From: Roridomyces roridus | Lineage: Eukaryota > Basidiomycota > Agaricomycetes > Agaricales > Mycenaceae | DNA length: 64,000 nt | Reading direction: 5' to 3' | Assembly (NCBI GenBank): GCA_029378245.1 | Contig: JARKIF010000141.1 | Span: 1 to 64,000, forward strand | In this document: positions 1-8,838 of the stretch, one piece after another | Position numbering within the stretch: the first letter of the stretch is position 1 | Layout: the number at the start of each line of letters is the position of its first letter | Made by a program: the position numbers and the translations under genes | The notes under the pieces: model-generated | What the model was told of the DNA's origin: nothing | Databases searched by the model: none | What the model saw: the letters and a program-made list of their open reading frames with translations, nothing else

Positions 1-696
1 AGAACCACTCGGTCACTCAGTCGACGTTTGCGGATCCCTGCAGCATCGCGACCGCCCCGCAGGGTATCGACTCGGGCTTCCAGCTTGTTGCGGCCAACGC
101 GACCGAGCTGCCCGAGTGGAGTTTCACGATCACCAACGCCTCCGCGCCTCTCTGGTTCTTCTGCGCTCAGACCGTGTATGTTTCTTTTCCTTGCTTCGGA
201 AGCATCCTCTTATGCTCTTGAATCCAGCCCTGCCAACCACTGCCACGCCGGAATGGTCTTCTCCGTAAATGCCAAAGAAGGCACTGCCAAGTCCTTTGAA
301 GCCTACCAGGCCTCGGCAAAGGCCCTTGCCAACTCCGCTGCTGCTCCCTCCGCTGGCGGTGCCGCTCCCGCCGCCTCTGGTGGTGCTGCTCCCGCCGCAT
401 CTGGAGGCGCTGCCCCGCCGCATCCGGAGGCGCTCCCGCCGCATCTGGCGGTGCTTCACCCGTTGCTGCTTCTGGTGGTGCTGGTGCTGCTCCTGCTCCT
501 TCCGGTGGCGCTTCTCCCGTTGCTGGTGCCTCTGGCGCTCCCGTCGTCTCGGGCCCTAGTGCAGTGACAGCGCCGTTGGTGCTGCTGCTACGGGCGGCTC
601 GAACTCGACGGCTGCTCCCCCCAACGCTGCCGGCCGTGTCACCTCGAGCGCAGTTCCATGCTTGCCGCCGTCGGTCTTGCGGCCATGCTCCTCTAA
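1..696 (+). CDS. Cupredoxin-like extracellular protein, 5' truncated, frameshifted
   Basis: This is the 3' part of a secreted cupredoxin-fold protein typical of fungal cell surfaces. Exon 1 (to 175) reads NHSVTQSTFADPC and then WFFCAQT. A GT-AG intron at 176-227 joins it to NHCHAGMVFSVN, which gives the His/Cys/His/Met pattern of a type-1 copper site. A low-complexity Ala/Gly/Ser/Pro tail follows and ends in a hydrophobic stretch (MLAAVGLAAMLL, stop at 694-696) like a GPI-anchor signal. The tail stays coding only if one base is missing at each of three places: near 413-416 (a C run), near 570, and near 653-655 (a T run). The start lies before the window. The fold and tail are clear; whether the gene is intact depends on whether the indels are sequencing errors. 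Confidence 0.7.
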
Positions 697-1102
697 AGTC
701 TTGAAGACTGCGGGATGATTTGCTTGGACTGGGTGGAACATGGACATGCGATCGACTTGCACGAGTATAGCCTCTACTTTCGGTGCTAGAAATCTGAGAT
801 TATGGACACTGTGTACTGGTATACATTAATGCTGCAATATTTGATCAGGGACTCTCGCTAGTAGTAGACAGGGACCGGCTAGTTAGACAGGGACACCATG
901 AGGGCATATTTCAGGTCCGACTGGCGTGACCCGTGTGATCCTCCTCCTCTTACCACCACCAAATCAAAACCAGGTCCGTCCTCCCTGCCCGCTCCTGACG
1001 TCACCAACACCTCCCAGCTCCCTCTTCGCTGACCGGGCACAACAATGAACTCTCGCCCTCATAAAGTCGGTTGCGCCCACCAGAGCCCTTCTTGTGCTTA
1101 TC
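697..1102. other. Intergenic region upstream of the G-gamma gene
   Basis: No coding sequence with recognisable features was seen here. The stretch presumably holds the 3' UTR of the cupredoxin gene and the promoter of the gene starting at 1103. A pyrimidine-rich, CACC-containing tract occurs around 930-1030. Confidence 0.4.
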
Positions 1103-1386
1103 ATGTCTCTTAGCAACTCCATGTCCGAGCTGAAGCTGCGTCGTCTGACGGAGCAACACCAGCGCCTGCGAGAAGACCTGGCCCGCCCTCGTGTGCGAGT
1201 TCCGAGGCCTCTGCTGGCTTGATTCGTTATTGCAAGACGACGAAGGACCATCTGTGCTTTCTATACCCCTCGCCTGTTCTCACCCACTCAACATCTACTC
1301 AGGTACTTCCGTATGGTGGTCCTGTTGGCAAGGGTGAAGACCCGTACGCTCCGCCGGCACAGGGCTGCAACTGCGTCGTCATGTAG
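1103..1386 (+). CDS. Heterotrimeric G-protein gamma subunit, with apparent frameshift
   Basis: This is a fungal G-gamma subunit, the membrane-anchored partner of G-beta in pheromone and nutrient signalling. Translation from 1103 gives the family signature [20 protein letters not shown], then LARPRVRV. The frame must then slip by one base near 1199-1201 to continue as [18 protein letters not shown]. After an intron of about 1254-1302 the last exon reads [16 protein letters not shown] and ends CNCVVM. The final four residues form a farnesylation CAAX box, with a neighbouring Cys that could be palmitoylated. The splice junction also needs one extra base, so two single-base losses are likely. A start at the internal Met (1121) is possible. 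Because of the indels, the gene is not visible as one open frame. Confidence 0.75.
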
Positions 1387-1708
1387 TTTGCCCATCACCC
1401 TTCCCACCGTTCTTGTCCTTTGCATCGTTTTTTTTGTGTGCTGTCTGTGGAGATGGCCGCGCTGGCCTGTGATTAAAATTGTGGTCTCAGCTCTCCTTGA
1501 CGTGTCTCAGATGCTGACTGGCGCAGTATTTCCCTCTATTTCGATGCATGGATCGCCCCACACTCTTTATCGCTCGACGGTGGTCCCTACCGCCGCTTGT
1601 TGAATCTACGCTACATCCTCACAGTTACTTGGTCTCGTTGTACGTAGAGCGCCAGCGCATTTTGCAATCCCAGTTTTTTATCTGCAAAGATGGATTTTGA
1701 TGAGTTGA
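1387..1708. other. Intergenic region, nothing recognised
   Basis: This lies between the G-gamma stop codon and the next gene. A hydrophobic open frame runs through it (1313-1603), but it is out of phase with the G-gamma exon it overlaps and has no family features. Confidence 0.4.
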
Positions 1709-2524
1709 TTGAGTAATACTGTAACTTGTCTTCTACCGCCACCAATGACCCGCACTCCAGTCTCTATCCGTCAGCCTACGTCTATCCTAAAGTCCACGCA
1801 ACGACCGCTCGACGCGCCCAAGACTGTCCAGCGCATGAAACGCACGCTCTTTTCCCGTTCTCGAGCCGATTCTTTCGAGAACATTCCTTCAGACGACGAG
1901 CGCCAAACGACCTACCTCTACGCGTCTCCCATACCTTCCCCGCAGAAAGGCCGCCCATCATACTCGTGGGATGACGAAAAGACCCTCGTGTCTAGCCTCC
2001 TCCACGAAAGCCTTCCCAACGACCCAAAGCACGACCCCGCACTCCTTGCCGACAAGCTTCGTTCTCCGTTCTCCCAAGCCGGAAAACACGTCGTCCAAGA
2101 CGTTGTCCACGTCCTCCAGCCTGCAATGCAGCGCGTCAGCACCGTGCACGACGAGTTTGACCATCGACTCGAGCGCTCGTACGAGACGGGTCTGCTCACG
2201 TTCGATGACGCGTGTAAGGTTCACGAGGCCCTCTCGGGTGACGAACAGGCTGCCCTGTCGACTGCTTACGAGGCGACCGAGGCACGTATCAAGGATCTGT
2301 TTGAGCGGCTCAAGGACGCGTATGCGCATAGGGCACAGCTTTGGAAGGATGTTGAGGCGTTTTTGACGCAGACTGTTGATCCTGCGCTGCAGGTGCTCGC
2401 TGAGGTTCCTGCTGCGACAGAACGCACCATAGCCTCGCTTGAGAAGCACGCCAAGACGCTCGCAGCCAAAGATACCGACGATGGTGCAGAGAAGATTCGT
2501 GGGATGTTCGCCAAGCTTTCCTAG
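1709..2524 (+). CDS. Hypothetical fungal protein, 271 aa
   Basis: This is a single-exon gene that I do not recognise. The N-terminal ~100 residues are Ser/Thr/Pro- and Arg-rich and look disordered, with basic stretches such as KRTLFSRSRADSF. Residues ~100-271 are charged, Ala/Leu/Glu-rich and predicted by eye to be helical (for example RIKDLFERLKDAYAHRAQLW), which suggests a helical bundle or coiled coil. There is no signal peptide or membrane segment. A start at the second Met (1745, MTRTPVS) is equally possible and would remove a short uncharged leader. Length, open frame and codon use favour a real gene; the function is unknown. Confidence 0.6.
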   Translation: MSNTVTCLLPPPMTRTPVSIRQPTSILKSTQRPLDAPKTVQRMKRTLFSRSRADSFENIPSDDERQTTYLYASPIPSPQKGRPSYSWDDEKTLVSSLLHESLPNDPKHDPALLADKLRSPFSQAGKHVVQDVVHVLQPAMQRVSTVHDEFDHRLERSYETGLLTFDDACKVHEALSGDEQAALSTAYEATEARIKDLFERLKDAYAHRAQLWKDVEAFLTQTVDPALQVLAEVPAATERTIASLEKHAKTLAAKDTDDGAEKIRGMFAKLS

Positions 2525-2527
2525 GTC

Positions 2528-2738
2528 TCACGTACGTTTACCATTGGGCGGAGACAACACCAACTGACAGTCACAGGATCGCACACTCTTTAAGAACCAT
2601 TCGAATTGCTGCTCTCTTTTTCTCCTCTCTCGTACGTTTACCATTGGGTGAAGACACAACGAACTGATTATTCGCCTATAGTCATTAATCGCATTAAAGG
2701 ATCGCACACTGTTTACTAGAAACCACTCGCATTGCTCT
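2528..2738. repeat. Imperfect two-copy direct repeat
   Basis: A segment beginning CGTACGTTTACCATTGGG and ending near GCATTGCTCT occurs twice in tandem, at about 2530-2614 and 2631-2738. Shared blocks include AGGATCGCACACT. It lies in the 3' flank of the unknown gene ending at 2524 and holds no coding sequence. Confidence 0.6.
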
Positions 2739-2833
2739 GTATTGACATTACATGTACACGGACTGGAGGCTGAAAATCAAATTGTATCTCGGGTTTATCA
2801 AAATTTCCTTTTCGAACCTCCATCTTCTACGCC

Positions 2834-3366
2834 CTATTCTTCCTTCGTTTCTGGAATGGACTGACGAAGATACTTTGAAATGTAGGTTTGAGAAATGCCC
2901 TGGGCCAAGGCGTCCGCGATCCCACAATTCATCCGGTGAATGTACTCCGTTTGGGGAGGCCAACCCCCCGTCACCCGCTCGACGTCCACGTACACCAGCG
3001 CCTCGACGATCTTCTTGTTCTCCTCTCCATGGCCGTAATATTCGACTTGCAGGTTTTGCTTGACATAATCCACTGGGACGCCCTCGTACCGATCCAAATT
3101 CTTCTCATCCGACTGGCTGAGCTCGTACAAAAGAGCCCACACCTCGTCGCCTTCCGATGGGATGACATTGGCGTAGCCCCTCTCGTTGATTATCCAGCGC
3201 CTACATAATATACGCGATATCAGTGAAAGCGATGGCGGCGCAGAAATTCAACGAACCAGTCGACCAAACGTGCAATCCCGAGATACTTGTTCTCTGGGCA
3301 GCGAGCTGACATTTGCTGTTTCCAGAGGTTGCTGCCGTAGCCGAAATATAGGGATTTTGACGACAT
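2834..3366 (-). CDS. Gamma-glutamylcyclotransferase (GGCT family)
   Basis: The enzyme family releases 5-oxoproline from gamma-glutamyl peptides in the glutathione cycle. Exon 1 (3366-3257) encodes MSSKSLYFGYGSNLWKQQ with the diagnostic YGSNL substrate-binding motif. An intron (3256-3201, GTTCGT...TAG) joins it in phase 2 to RWIINERGYANV. Exon 2 then carries LDRYEGVP, whose Glu matches the family's catalytic acid, plus EYIHRMNCGIADAL and a C-terminal YISKYLRQSIP. The product is about 158 aa, a normal length for the family. Exon 1 and its upstream region have been copied twice into the tandem array that follows (see 4375 and 5575), but this is the only complete copy. Confidence 0.85.
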
Positions 3367-3594
3367 GATTTCGGGGCAAGAGGACGATGGCGAGCAAGTT
3401 CTATTCTAAATCGGCGCGCGGACACGTGGACTCGGATGACCGACTCGACCGAGTCGACGCGTTTGAAACATCGCCCATACTTATGACCCATTAACAAAAG
3501 TCAAATACACCACTACTCGCCCGACTCCACGCGTTTTGAAAGACGGTCAGTTAGCCATTAATAATTATCATGAATCGAATACACTACTTATTGC

Positions 3595-4131
3595 TCATAC
3601 AACTGGTCGCAGCACTTCTACGACTCCCAACTCGACATACGGCGGTGGCTCTTCCTGCAGCTGCGACAGAGGCACAGGCATCCGCACGATCACGCCGACG
3701 TTGACTCGCATCGTATTGAGTCCCTCTTTGTCGGCGTGAATTGCGCCCAGATTTTCTGCGGAGAGAGGCTGCAAGTGTAAACTTGGTATAAACCACCACT
3801 TGGAAACTCGACAGGACGCACCATCATATCTTCCCATTGTGGCGCTCTCCCATCGTGCAGGTACGCATCGAACAATCTTGGCTCCCGCCCACCTCTGTCT
3901 TCGCCTCTAGCTTCATCATGCTCTGCCGCCAAGAGCCGTCGCCGGCGCGCACGGCGCTTCTCGTGCCTCGCCCGAAAGTACGCCGCCACGACTACAATCG
4001 GGACCAGGACAGCGGCGCCTATAACGACGTAGCCTGCACGAACATCAACGTCCAAGCTTTGAACTTGAAGCTTGAAGCACGAACGTACGGTACAACGAGG
4101 GTCCGGAGGTTGGGAGCTGCGGTAAAGACAT
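3595..4131 (-). CDS. Small single-pass membrane protein, tandem copy 1
   Basis: This is the first of three tandem paralogues. Three exons (4131-4089, 4033-3822, 3768-3595) give a 142-residue protein. It has a short luminal N terminus (MSLPQLPTSGPSLY), one membrane span (YVVIGAAVLVPIVVVAAYF) and a basic stop-transfer stretch (KRRARRRR). The cytosolic part carries EPRLFDAYL, WEDMM, MRVNVGVIVRMP and finally PPPYVELGVVEVLRPVV. I cannot assign a function. The conserved cytosolic blocks and PPPY resemble adaptor-type short motifs, but that is inference. All splice sites are GT-AG and there is no internal stop. It shares a conserved promoter block with copies 2 and 3. Confidence 0.75.
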
Positions 4132-4200
4132 GGGACGCGGTGTGTCCTCACAGTTCAGAGCGGGGGTCGGTTGGAGGCCTACCAACTACACCTTCAAGTG

Positions 4201-4275
4201 CATTTCGTTCGCCGCTTTAAATCCGACGGCAATGCGAAGCGGGAATGCCAAGGATACAAGAAAGACCACCGGTGA
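4201..4275 (-). promoter_or_regulatory. Conserved promoter block of tandem copy 1
   Basis: A block containing TTCGTTCGCC, then a TTTAAAT core, then AGACCACCGG lies about 70-140 bases upstream of the copy 1 start. The same ordered elements recur at 5404 and 6664. Read on the minus strand, the TTTAAA element would serve as a TATA-like box. Confidence 0.45.
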
Positions 4276-4314
4276 GTGACACTAACCGTACTCCACTTTC
4301 TTTCTTCCAAGTTT

Positions 4315-4480
4315 TGCCAGTGGAAATGACGAAGACGACGCAGAAATTCAAGTCGACTACAACGAGCGATCCCGAGCTCGAGATACTTGTTCTTTGGGCA
4401 GCGAGCTGACATTTGCTGTTTCCAGAGGTTGCTGCTGCCGTAGACCCAAATACAGTGATTTCAAGGCCCTGATTCGAGGC
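4315..4480 (-). pseudogene. Degenerate GGCT exon-1 copy (first)
   Basis: The minus strand still reads VYGSSNLWKQQMSARCPKNK in one frame, closely matching exon 1 of the cyclotransferase at 3366. A residue is inserted in the YGSNL motif, the initiating ATG is lost (CTGATT replaces CATGATT on the plus strand), and exon 2 is absent. It is a duplicated fragment trapped between membrane-protein copies 1 and 2. Confidence 0.7.
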
Positions 4481-4745
4481 AAGGGACGGTAGCGAACAAG
4501 TTCTAAATACAGCCCTCCACGGACACGTGGATGACCAACTCGGGAAACCACGCCCATGACGGTCAGTTGGCCATTCAGAAGTCAAATACACCAATACTCG
4601 CCCAACTCCACGTGTTTGGAAACCTCGCCCATGGTCAGTTTACAGTTACGAATCGAATACACCAATACTCGCCCGACTCCACGCGTTTTGAAAACCTCGC
4701 CCATGACGGTCAGTTACCCATTATCATAAATCGAATACTTATTGC

Positions 4746-5340
4746 TCATACAACTGGCCGCAGCATCTCTACGACTCCCAACTCGACATACGGCGGTGGC
4801 TCCGAGTCCTCCTGCGCGTGCTCCAGCGGACCCAACGGCGCAGCATGCGACAGAAGCACAGGCATCCGCACAATCACCCCGACGTTGACTCGCATCGTAT
4901 TGAGTCCCTCTTCTTTTTCGGTGGGAATTGGCCAACCTTCCGGTGCACCCAGGTTTTCTGTGGACAGAGGCTGCGCGTATAAATCATCTGCAAAAACAAG
5001 CACCTCGACAGATGAGCGCACCATCATATCTTCCCATTGTAGCGCTTCCACACCGGCATCGTGCAGGTACGCATCAAACAACCTTGGCTTCCGCCCACCT
5101 ATACCTTCGCCTCCAGCTTCATCCTCCTCTGCCGCCAAGAGCCGCCGACGGCGCGCACGTTGCTTCTCGTGCCTCGCTCTAAAGTACGCCGCCACAACTA
5201 TAATCGGTACCAGGACAGCCGTGCTTATGACGACGTAGCCTGCACGAACATCAATGTCCAAGCTAGGAAATGAGTGTGCAGCACAAAGAAAACGTACGGT
5301 ACAACGGGGGACCGGAGGTTGGGAGCTGCGGTAAAGACAT
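4746..5340 (-). CDS. Small single-pass membrane protein, tandem copy 2
   Basis: This is the second paralogue, with the same three-exon plan as copy 1. It starts MSLPQLPTSG at 5340. The membrane segment reads YVVISTAVLVPIIVVAAYF and is followed by KQRARRRR. The cytosolic region keeps KPRLFDAYL, QWEDMM, the block PLSTENLGAPEGWPIP, then MRVNVGVIVRMP and a C-terminal PPPYVELGVVEMLRPVV. A short intron separates WEDMM from PLSTEN and ends in TATACGCGCAG. A region between MRVNVGV and PPPY is longer than in copy 1 (LLSHAAPLGPLEHAQEDSE). The frame is intact, which suggests the copy is under selection. Function unknown. Confidence 0.75.
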
Positions 5341-5403
5341 GGAACGCGGTGAGTCTTCACAGTTCACCACAGAGCGGCGGTTGAAGGCTACCAGGTACAC
5401 CTT

Positions 5404-5478
5404 GCATTTCGTTCGCCCTTTTAAATTGGGCGGGAATGCGAAGCGGGAATACCAAAGGTATACGAAAGACCACCGGCG
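5404..5478 (-). promoter_or_regulatory. Conserved promoter block of tandem copy 2
   Basis: The same ordered elements as at 4201 appear here: TTCGTTCGCC, TTTTAAAT, GCGAAGCGGGAAT and AGACCACCGG, about 65-140 bases upstream of the copy 2 start. Confidence 0.45.
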
Positions 5479-5511
5479 ACCCTAACCGTACTCTACCGTA
5501 CTCCACTTTCA

Positions 5512-5690
5512 AGTTTTGCCAGTGGAAATGACGATGACGGCGCAGAACAGGATTGAGCAAACCAGGTCGACCACAACGAGCAACTTGTTTTCTGGGCAGC
5601 AAGCTGACATTTTGCTGTTTCCAGAGGTTGCTGCTGCCGTAGACCCAAATACAGTGATTTCAAGGCCACGATTTCGAGGCAAGGGACGGT
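5512..5690 (-). pseudogene. Degenerate GGCT exon-1 copy (second)
   Basis: This shares GCTGACATTTTGCTGTTTCC and the following AGAGGTTGCTGCTGCCGTAG with the first remnant. It therefore derives from the same duplication, including the extra GCT triplet. The start codon is lost, an additional T shifts the frame, and exon 2 is missing. Confidence 0.65.
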
Positions 5691-5898
5691 GGTGACCAAG
5701 TTCTAAATCGGACTGAGCCTTTCCTCCACGGATTCCACGGACACGTGGACTCGGATGGCCGACTCGACGCGTTTGGAAACCAGTTACAGTTGCGAATCGA
5801 GTACACCAGTACTCGCCCGACTCCACGCGTTTAGAAACCTCCCATGACGGTCAGTTATCCATTAATAATTATCATAAATCGAATACACTACTTATCGC

Positions 5899-6549
5899 TC
5901 ATACAACTGGCCGCAGCATCTCTACCACGCCCAACTCGACATACGGCGGTGGCTCCGAGTCCTCCTCCTGGTCGTGTTCCAGCTGCGACAGAGGTACAGG
6001 CACAGGCATCCGCACGATCACGCCGACGTTGACTCGCATCGTATTGAGTCCCGGCGTCGTGCCCAGTTCTTCTTGTTGTTGTTGTTTCTCGGCGGGAATC
6101 ACCCAACCTTCCGGTGAGCCCAGGTTTTCCGCGGACAGAGGCTGCAAGGTATAACGCATATAAACGACCTGGCAAGAACCTCGACGGATGAGACAGACAG
6201 ACAGACGCACCATCATATCCTCCCATTGCGACGCTCCTCCATCATGCAAGTAGGCATCGAACAACCTTGGCTCCCTTCCACCTATGCCTCCTATGCCTCC
6301 TCCGCCAACACCAGCTTCATCATCATCCTCCGTCCCCAAAACTCGGCGGAGACGCCGCGCATGTCGACTATACAACCTCGACCGAACACCCACCGCTACG
6401 AATATAATCGCAATGAGGACGGCTGCGCTTATAACGATGTAGCCTGCAAAGAGTGAACACGATAAACATCAACTCTGCTGTGAAGCAGTACGAACGTACG
6501 TACGGTACAAAGGGGGTCCGGAGGATGAGCTCAGCGCCGGTGAGGACAT
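5899..6549 (-). CDS. Small single-pass membrane protein, tandem copy 3
   Basis: This is the third and most diverged paralogue. It starts MSSPALSSSSGPPLY at 6549. A longer first intron leads to the span YIVISAAVLIAIIFVAVGV, then a basic stretch (RHARRLRR). The cytosolic part has a Gly-rich insert (GVGGGGIGGIGG), EPRLFDAYL, QWEDMM, a Gln-rich insert (KQQQQEE), MRVNVGVIVRMP and the shared ending PPPYVELGVVEMLRPVV. The second intron begins GTGCGTCTGTCTGTC, a short microsatellite. The frame is open throughout. Divergence concentrates in linkers while the three cytosolic blocks are kept, which argues for a conserved function that I cannot name. Confidence 0.72.
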
Positions 6550-6663
6550 GGAAAGCAGTAAATTCCACTCAGTCGGTGAGTCTTCAAGCGGCCAACTAGA
6601 GTCTCGAGTTCACCACAGGCAGGTGCAGAGCGGCGGTCGGAGGCTAGTACCAGTTACACCTTA

Positions 6664-6730
6664 CATTCCGTTCGCCGTTTTAAATCAAGTAGGCGGGCAC
6701 ACTAAGGATATTCAAAAGACCACCGGTGAC
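6664..6730 (-). promoter_or_regulatory. Conserved promoter block of tandem copy 3
   Basis: TTCCGTTCGCC, TTTTAAAT, a GGCGGG box and AGACCACCGG occur in the same order as upstream of copies 1 and 2, about 115-180 bases before the copy 3 start. Confidence 0.4.
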
Positions 6731-6786
6731 ACTGAACACTGACACACATAAAGCGGAGTTTACGAGAACACCTTTTTATTTATTGA

Positions 6787-7110
6787 TTATGCATGGGCAA
6801 TGGGTAGATGGGTAGGGGGTTGGGTTGGGTAGGGGAGTGAGTAGATACAACAAACATAGTCAACACACATACTCCATAAATACGAATGGATTCGATAGCA
6901 AGGGGATGGGGTAACTGATGGAACAACGTGGGGAACATTAGAGGATACTGTAAAGGTCGTCGTCGTCCTCGATCGTGTCGACGGGTTTAAATACCTCTCG
7001 TCGTTAAAAAAGATGGAATCCAGATCGAATAGCGTGTCCATGTTCAGTCTGGAGATAGAAGAATCCAAAAAGCCGGCCGTGATCATCGCATCGGCAATGG
7101 GCTGCGTCAT
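6787..7110 (-). CDS. Possible small protein, doubtful
   Basis: An open frame of 107 residues begins MTQPIADAMITAGFLDSS and has an acidic, protein-like first third (DTLFDLDSIFFNDERYL). The remainder is Thr/Ser/Pro/Cys-rich and looks less convincing. No family was recognised, and an upstream exon could exist toward 7222. The surrounding 6731-7383 region shows nothing else, so this may be non-coding sequence or an unannotated UTR. Confidence 0.25.
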   Translation of the reverse strand: MTQPIADAMITAGFLDSSISRLNMDTLFDLDSIFFNDERYLNPSTRSRTTTTFTVSSNVPHVVPSVTPSPCYRIHSYLWSMCVDYVCCIYSLPYPTQPPTHLPIAHA

Positions 7111-7383
7111 TGGACACAGCCAGGGTATGCACAGGAACTCGAGTGTAGACAGTCATACATGGGAGAGATGAGAGAGACGAGGCAGCCGGGGCGGTGCGCG
7201 CATATGGGATGGTCCACGGCACGGCCCTCTACTGCTGCAGAATTCAGAGTGCGCGGTACGAAAAAGACCGGGCATCTAGAATGCGGGAAGCTTTGTCCCG
7301 TCTAGAGTTGGCGCAAGGCTGTCTGTCGAGGTGCCATGGCCGATATGTTTAAATTTTATGCGTCGAGCGCGCCGCCCGGCGTG

Positions 7384-8303
7384 CTAGTCGGGAGGCGCCG
7401 AGTTGGCCCGCGAGGGAGGCCGAAGGTGGACGTGAACGATGTTGGGAGGAGGTCCGCGGTCGACCCAGAGAAAAGAATTCATGATCCCCGACGAGGCGGA
7501 GGAACACGACTGGGCTCGTGCACGGACCCTGGGCGACGGTGACGGTGGCGATGCAGCTCGAGCACGACGGTTGCGCCTCTCGTCGTTGTCCTCGGATGTG
7601 TTGGACCGAGGACGAGGACGCTTCGTGTTGGTCGGTGTCGTGCCCGCCTCTGACTCTGACATCTCGACGGTGGGAATTGTGGGTAGCACCTCTTGTGCCA
7701 CGGCGACGATACCCCGCATGGGCGGCAACTCGGTGGGCTGGTCGAGACTCTCGTCCACGTCTTGACGCCATTGCTCAATAGACAGCGCAGCATTGTGGGT
7801 GGGGAGCGCAGCCAGGGCAGGAGCACTGATGGGGTATACAGGCTCGCCAAACTCGTTCGTCTCGGCAGCGGGGATAGAGTCGAAGCTGCCCTTGGCACTG
7901 CCCTCAGTGAAGGAGTCGTAGTCCTTCATACGCGGGGCGTTGGGGCAGATGATGCCGGCGTCGTCGTTGGGGAAGAGGTAGGAGATGGGCATGCTGCGTG
8001 CGCGGGCGCTTTGTTGTCAAGAGATGGTAAACAGAGAGAACGGATTACATACTTTGGGGGGACCTCCATGGATTCTCTGGGAAGTGGGACGTGGGCACAG
8101 GGGGGCGTTGGGAGCGACATGGTAGCTGAGGTCGGGGTTTCCTCCCTGCACACAAAGCATGGTTATAGACACGGCGGTTATATAGCAGGAAATAAGAACA
8201 TCTCTGGGAAACCCTTGAGGAGAGGCAAGTCGGAGAGTCGATCGAGCATCTCGCTGCGCTCGTGCCCGTGGACGAAAGAGTCGGGCAATTGTAGCTGGTG
8301 CAT
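7384..8303 (-). CDS. Hypothetical protein, three exons, splice phase unresolved
   Basis: I do not recognise this gene. Exon 1 (8303-8213) encodes MHQLQLPDSFVHGHERSEML and then DRLSDLPLLK. A GT-AG intron (8212-8146) leads to exon 2 with SYHVAPNAPLCPRPTSQRI. A second intron beginning GTATGTAATCC precedes exon 3, MPISYLFPNDDAGIICPNAP, which continues as an acidic then Arg/Ser/Pro-rich tail (TKRPRPRSNTSEDNDERRNR) to 7384. The reading phase of exon 2 and exon 3 does not match by simple splicing, so an indel or another splice site is involved. The tail looks disordered and possibly nuclear. Confidence 0.45.
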
Positions 8304-8838
8304 CGTCGTCGGTGGATTCACTGGGCCCGCTATCGAGGAGCCCGGGGCGCGCTTGTGGGAGTACGGCTAGGGAGCCTGGTGGGCGGAAGGCGATGGGGCC
8401 AACGAGTGCAGCATATACAAGAGGGATGGAGGCAAAGAGCAAGGTCACTCTGTCACACTTGCCCTCGCTTATCATATACACATGCCCAAACATTGAATAG
8501 GCATCTTCAGAGGACTCTTAAAGCTTTGTCGCTGGATTCGGACGACTGGAAGGTTCCATGGGACACGTATATGCAAGAATTCGCGGTTGAACGCGGTGCA
8601 TTCTAGTACGGGATTATCTACTTGATTATAAAGTTTTTATGGCGGCCCTCCCCGTCGCGCCGTACAGCCCAGCGTGGACGGCCTGGGTTTCTGAATATCT
8701 AGACCGAGGTGGTGATAGTCGAATATCACGAGTCGAAGGAAGGATGAACTTCCAATGCAAAAAAGCAAGCGGGAAGGGTGAGCTTCCGATTCCGAGAGAG
8801 CGAAGGAATGTGAGGGGGAAACAAGTGAAGCGACGCGC
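8304..8838. other. Intergenic region, nothing recognised
   Basis: This separates the hypothetical gene start (8303) from the 3' end of the SAM synthetase gene (8839). It must hold the promoter of the former and the 3' UTR of the latter. No conserved coding or structured element was seen. Confidence 0.35.

Noticed and set aside
1313..1603. 96-residue frame with a hydrophobic stretch
   Set aside because: It overlaps the last exon of the G-gamma gene in the wrong phase and continues into non-coding sequence.
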